Below are positions 50,896 through 52,724 of a stretch of 52,724 nt of DNA, in pieces. The stretch covers positions 1 through 52,724 of the forward strand of contig JAKIVZ010000015.1 in the NCBI GenBank assembly GCA_022750295.1. Reading direction: 5' to 3'. The translations under genes were made by a program, and so were the position numbers. A model generated the notes under the pieces. The model did no database searches and was not told where the DNA came from. It worked only from the letters and a program-made list of their open reading frames with translations. The stretch comes from Candidatus Lutacidiplasma silvani. Lineage in GTDB: Archaea; Thermoplasmatota; Thermoplasmata; Lutacidiplasmatales; UBA184. Numbering within the stretch: position 1 is the first letter of the stretch; every line of letters begins with the position of its first letter.

Positions 50896-51142
50896 GTTGG
50901 CCACCTCCCGATTGTCGGACGCTTGTCATACATAAAGCAGGGAGCTGGACAGGAATGGGTGGGGTCCGGAGGGTGGTTTCCGTCGAAGGATGGCTTCCGA
51001 CAACCGGCGGACACGGGGCAGGTCCGAGGCGGACCGTGCCCAGGACGGACTGGGCGTGCGGACGGGGGGCGACCGTAGTGGGGCTCCATGAACTGCGTAG
51101 AGGATTACGCTCGACTCCTTGTTTCTGCGTAGGAATCGACCC
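50896..51142. other. Intergenic region, no gene seen
   Basis: Apart from the ribosome binding site and TATA element of the minus-strand pair, nothing coding is convincing. It is less GC-rich than the surrounding genes around 50910-50950 and 51085-51150. It may be divergent promoter space for the tiny genes on either side. Confidence 0.4.
50903..50908 (-). promoter_or_regulatory. Ribosome binding site deciding the start at 50895
   Basis: GGAGGT on the minus strand, seven bases before the GTG. A TTTATG element (50931-50936, minus) lies about 35-40 bases before the GTG and could give a leader of about 13-18 bases that includes this site. Confidence 0.55.
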
Positions 51143-51148
51143 TTATAT
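51143..51148 (+). promoter_or_regulatory. TATA element of the 47-residue gene
   Basis: TTATAT lies 25-30 bases before the ATG at 51173, the leaderless spacing. Confidence 0.6.
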
Positions 51149-51157
51149 GCGCCATCG

Positions 51158-51178
51158 GCTCATCGTTGAACGATGAGC
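51158..51178. promoter_or_regulatory. Perfect 21-base palindrome overlapping a start codon
   Basis: Arms GCTCATCGTT and AACGATGAGC are exact inverted copies around a central G. The palindrome begins 10 bases after the TATA element and covers the predicted transcript start and the ATG at 51173. This is an ideal place for a dimeric repressor, possibly autoregulatory. As RNA only part of it would be in a leaderless transcript. Confidence 0.6.
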
Positions 51179-51316
51179 GAGTTGAGCGCGGAGTCGACTC
51201 CCCGGCCCCGCGACCCTCCCCCACCGCCGCCCCACCGGGCGCCGATCGGCTCCGCGCCGTGCGGCGACGAAGAGGGCGGAGCCAGGGCGTGCGAGTGGTG
51301 CGGCGCGAGCGAGTAG
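51173..51316 (+). CDS. 47-residue Pro-rich protein with a C-terminal Cys pair
   Basis: The ATG at 51173 opens a 47-residue frame: a short acidic/Ser start (SELSAESTP), a Pro-rich middle (RDPPPPPPHRAP) and an end with PCGDEE and ACEWCGASE, so Cys-x-n-Cys-x2-Cys may bind a metal. It has a TATA element at the right distance and the palindrome over its start, which supports it being expressed. No family recognised. A different frame starting with TTG at 51166 gives a 101-residue Arg-rich translation, which I do not accept. Confidence 0.5.
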   Translation: MSELSAESTPRPRDPPPPPPHRAPIGSAPCGDEEGGARACEWCGASE

Positions 51317-51335
51317 GCCCCGGGTTCTCGCGATC

Positions 51336-51884
51336 TCACCGGTTCGACGGTCCAGCCCCCTGCGCGGGCGGCGAGAGTTGCAACACCATCCACTCGTGGT
51401 CGATGTATCGCCCGTTTCGGCGAAGCCCGTTGGGGAGCGTCCCCCAGCGCCGGAAACCAAGGGACTCGTAGAGCCGTCGAGCGTGGGCGTTCGTCGCGAA
51501 CACGGAGAGCTCGACCATCTCGAACTTCCCCCGGGATTGGGCGAGGGCTTCGATCATCAGCGCCCGACCGATGCCCTTGGCCCGCCACTTCTGGTCGACG
51601 AGGAGGCCGAGGACGCCAACGTGGCGGGACTCCGGCCCGGAATTGGGTCTCACGGCGCAATGCCCGACGGCGCGACCCTCCTCCTCGGCGATGACGGCCA
51701 CGGCGGCTCCCTCGTGGACCGACCGGAAGAGTGAGGCGAACCACTCGATTTCGTCCGCGAACGACGGCTTCTGAGGGAACAGGCTGATGCCCACCTCGGG
51801 ATCCGTCTGGACCTCGTCGTAGAGGGCGAAGTAGGTATCCACCATCGCGGGGAAGTCCTTCCACTCGAGCCCTCGAATTCGCAC
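51336..51884 (-). CDS. GNAT-family N-acetyltransferase (RimI-like)
   Basis: 182 residues. MRIRGLEWKDFPAMVDTYFAL start, then VAVIAEEEGRAVGHCAVRP. The acetyl-CoA motif is VLGLLVDQKWRAKGIGRALMIEALAQ (Q/R-x-x-G-x-G) and the late helix is NAHARRLYESLGFRRWG. Substrates of this group include protein N-termini and small amines. The start ATG at 51884 is followed by conserved sequence. It converges on the 47-residue gene, with 19 bases between stops. Confidence 0.9.
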   Translation of the reverse strand: MRIRGLEWKDFPAMVDTYFALYDEVQTDPEVGISLFPQKPSFADEIEWFASLFRSVHEGAAVAVIAEEEGRAVGHCAVRPNSGPESRHVGVLGLLVDQKWRAKGIGRALMIEALAQSRGKFEMVELSVFATNAHARRLYESLGFRRWGTLPNGLRRNGRYIDHEWMVLQLSPPAQGAGPSNR

Positions 51885-52107
51885 GGCCGGGGAGAGTTAG
51901 GGGAGCGACTAAACCCTTCGTTGCCCCGTGGTCCGTTCGAGGCCTCTTGGGCGCCAGTCGGGTTCGGACGCGGAGACGTTCGCGAGAAGCCCGTCGTTCC
52001 CGACTTGAACTCCTCCCCATCGTGATGGCACCGATCCTCGACAGCTCCGGGTGGATTGCGGTTGGAAATGGCTGCGGGGAGAGATCGAACCTACTTCGGG
52101 CGAGAAC

Positions 52108-52134
52108 CCCCGCTTCCCCGTGGTGGAAGCGGGG
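52108..52134 (+). repeat. Perfect 10-base-pair hairpin, possibly an IS200/IS605-type end remnant
   Basis: CCCCGCTTCC (52108-52117) and GGAAGCGGGG (52125-52134) pair perfectly around CCGTGGT. From memory this sequence type resembles the subterminal hairpins of archaeal IS200/IS605 (TnpB) elements. No TnpA or TnpB gene is present. It could also be a terminator-like or regulatory RNA structure. Confidence 0.4.
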
Positions 52135-52167
52135 CATTCGGCGGCTCCTGACGGGCGTCATGGTCAT

Positions 52168-52174
52168 CTATAAG
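52168..52174 (+). promoter_or_regulatory. TATA element of the RelB-like antitoxin
   Basis: CTATAAG lies 25-31 bases before the ATG at 52199. A second GCTATAG follows at 52178-52184 and is too close to the start to act as the TATA box. Confidence 0.55.
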
Positions 52175-52198
52175 TGGCTATAGCGCAACGGGAGTGTC

Positions 52199-52423
52199 AT
52201 GGCCACGACCACCATCCAACTCACTTCGGCCCTGAAGCACGAGCTCACTGCGATGAAGATTCATCCCCGGGAATCCTACCAGGACGTACTCGAACGGGTG
52301 CTCGAAGACCTGCGAGAGCTCGACTCGAAGACGCGAAAGGAACTTGCCAGGGCCGAGGCAGAGATTGAAAAGGGATCGTCCGTCACGCATCGGCAACTCG
52401 GCGCGAAGATGGGCTTTGTTTGA
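52199..52423 (+). CDS. RelB-like antitoxin
   Basis: 74 residues. An N-terminal beta strand (MATTTIQLTSALKHELTAMK) and SYQDVLERVLEDLRELDSKTR resemble the ribbon-helix-helix dimerisation fold of archaeal antitoxins of the DUF7557 type. A charged helix follows (ELARAEAEIEKG). It would bind its own operator and the RelE partner. The ATG at 52199 is leaderless behind CTATAAG. Its TGA overlaps the toxin ATG (one base). It is at the window edge; both genes are complete. Confidence 0.8.
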   Translation: MATTTIQLTSALKHELTAMKIHPRESYQDVLERVLEDLRELDSKTRKELARAEAEIEKGSSVTHRQLGAKMGFV

Positions 52424-52674
52424 TGCCCTTCGAGATCGTATGGTCGGACTCCGCGACACGGCAACTCCAAAAGCTGGACCGAGCGGTCGCCCGTCGGATT
52501 TACGGTAAAGTTGGCGAACTCCGCCACGAACCGTCCCGGAACGTCCGCCGCGTCGCCGGCGAGCCTTACTACCGGCTTCGAGTCGGGGATTATCGGGTCA
52601 TCCTGCGAATTCGCGAAACGGAGCTCCAGGTTCTGGTCCTCAAAGTAGGGCATCGCGAGTCGGACTACGACTAG
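52423..52674 (+). CDS. RelE/ParE-family toxin
   Basis: 83 residues. FEIVWSDSATRQLQKLDRAVARRI, then GKVGELRHEPSRNVRRVAGEPYYRLRVGDYRVILRI and VLVLKVGHRESDY are the RelE fold signature, with the late basic and Tyr residues used for mRNA cleavage on the ribosome. The R-x-x-x-G-x-Y-R-V-I-L-R pattern is complete, so the toxin looks functional. It starts with ATG at 52423, overlapping the antitoxin stop; a TTG one codon earlier is in frame. The remaining 50 bases to the window end show nothing. Confidence 0.88.
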   Translation: MPFEIVWSDSATRQLQKLDRAVARRIYGKVGELRHEPSRNVRRVAGEPYYRLRVGDYRVILRIRETELQVLVLKVGHRESDYD

Positions 52675-52724
52675 GAGCCTGTGGCGCAGCTCCGAATCCC
52701 CCTCGAGGGTCGTCTATTGTGGTT

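Larger units (their letters stand above)
51885..52198. other. Intergenic region with a hairpin and the antitoxin promoter
   Basis: 314 bases without a convincing gene. It contains the 10-base-stem hairpin (52108-52134) and the TATA element of the antitoxin (52168-52174). A plus-strand open frame through 51940-52025 ending in GRGDVREKPVVPDLNSSPS could be a remnant of a transposon-encoded protein C-terminus, but is too short to judge. Confidence 0.4.

Noticed and set aside
51166-51471. 101-codon frame beginning with TTG at 51166
   Set aside because: Arg/Pro-rich translation in the wrong phase relative to the promoter; it overlaps the GNAT gene by more than 100 bases.
1-52724. CRISPR array, rRNA genes or intact insertion sequence
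   Set aside because: No regularly spaced direct repeats, no rRNA sequence, and no transposase or integrase frame were found. Only the orphan hairpin at 52108-52134 hints at a mobile element.

Overview
This window is a gene-dense, very GC-rich piece of an archaeal chromosome, most likely from an uncultivated Thermoplasmatota lineage. The archaeal assignment is well supported. It carries uS13-uS4-uS11-Rpo3 with a ferredoxin-like domain in Rpo3, EF-1 alpha next to uS10, Pelota, the proteasome alpha subunit, membrane-bound LonB, an MBF1-type regulator, archaeal NadM, a type IV pilin with the archaeal N-terminus, and TATA-led transcripts whose first codon lies about 25-30 bases past the TATA element. 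The Thermoplasmatota guess rests on a thermopsin-type acid protease, small surface proteins and overall gene content. It is inference, not proof.

Layout. 1-3.2 kb: edge fragment, a secreted protein and a MASE1-PAS receptor without an output domain. 3.6-7.2 kb: MsrA, a small membrane protein, an MFS transporter whose start is out of frame, and Pelota. 7.2-9.9 kb: ribosomal/RNA polymerase operon. 10-16 kb: glycosyltransferase, methyltransferase-DnaJ pair, small Lrp-type domain, second MFS transporter, citrate synthase. 15.8-19.4 kb (minus): tuf-rps10-asd-pssA-mptD run, joining translation, archaeal lipid head-group and pterin genes. 19.6-25.8 kb: methyltransferase, hotdog thioesterase, MBF1, an ornithine transcarbamylase homologue, a thiolase/DUF35 pair, an unknown gene, a GNAT. 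25.9-34.9 kb: tRNA-Phe, topoisomerase I, creatininase-family enzyme, uvrA-uvrC, psmA. 35-41.4 kb: radical SAM protein, FolD with a small Cys protein, and a tightly coupled lon-small protein-nadM-cystathionine synthase/lyase operon. 41.4-42.7 kb: tRNA-Thr followed by an AbrB antitoxin, a frame-broken PIN toxin and an alkyltransferase-like gene. 42.7-49.9 kb: thermopsin with a beta-helix tail, a VOC gene with an in-frame amber stop, pilin, membrane proteins, cyclophilin. 50-52.7 kb: RNase H, tiny genes, a GNAT, a hairpin resembling an IS200/IS605 end, and a RelB/RelE-like pair at the edge.

The most rewarding observations are enzymes that keep their family fold but have lost a diagnostic residue. 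The thiolase homologue has Gly where the nucleophilic Cys belongs and is coupled to a DUF35 partner. FolD has Gln for the catalytic Lys. The transcarbamylase has HDLP instead of HCLP. The MGMT homologue has PWHR instead of PCHR, which makes it an alkyltransferase-like protein and links it functionally to the UvrA/UvrC genes in the same window. Other signals are a perfect 21-base palindrome over the start of a 47-residue gene, a 12-base palindrome directly upstream of the lon TATA element, six 22-residue repeats in thermopsin, and several convergent gene pairs whose coding ends overlap. No CRISPR array, rRNA or intact transposase was seen.
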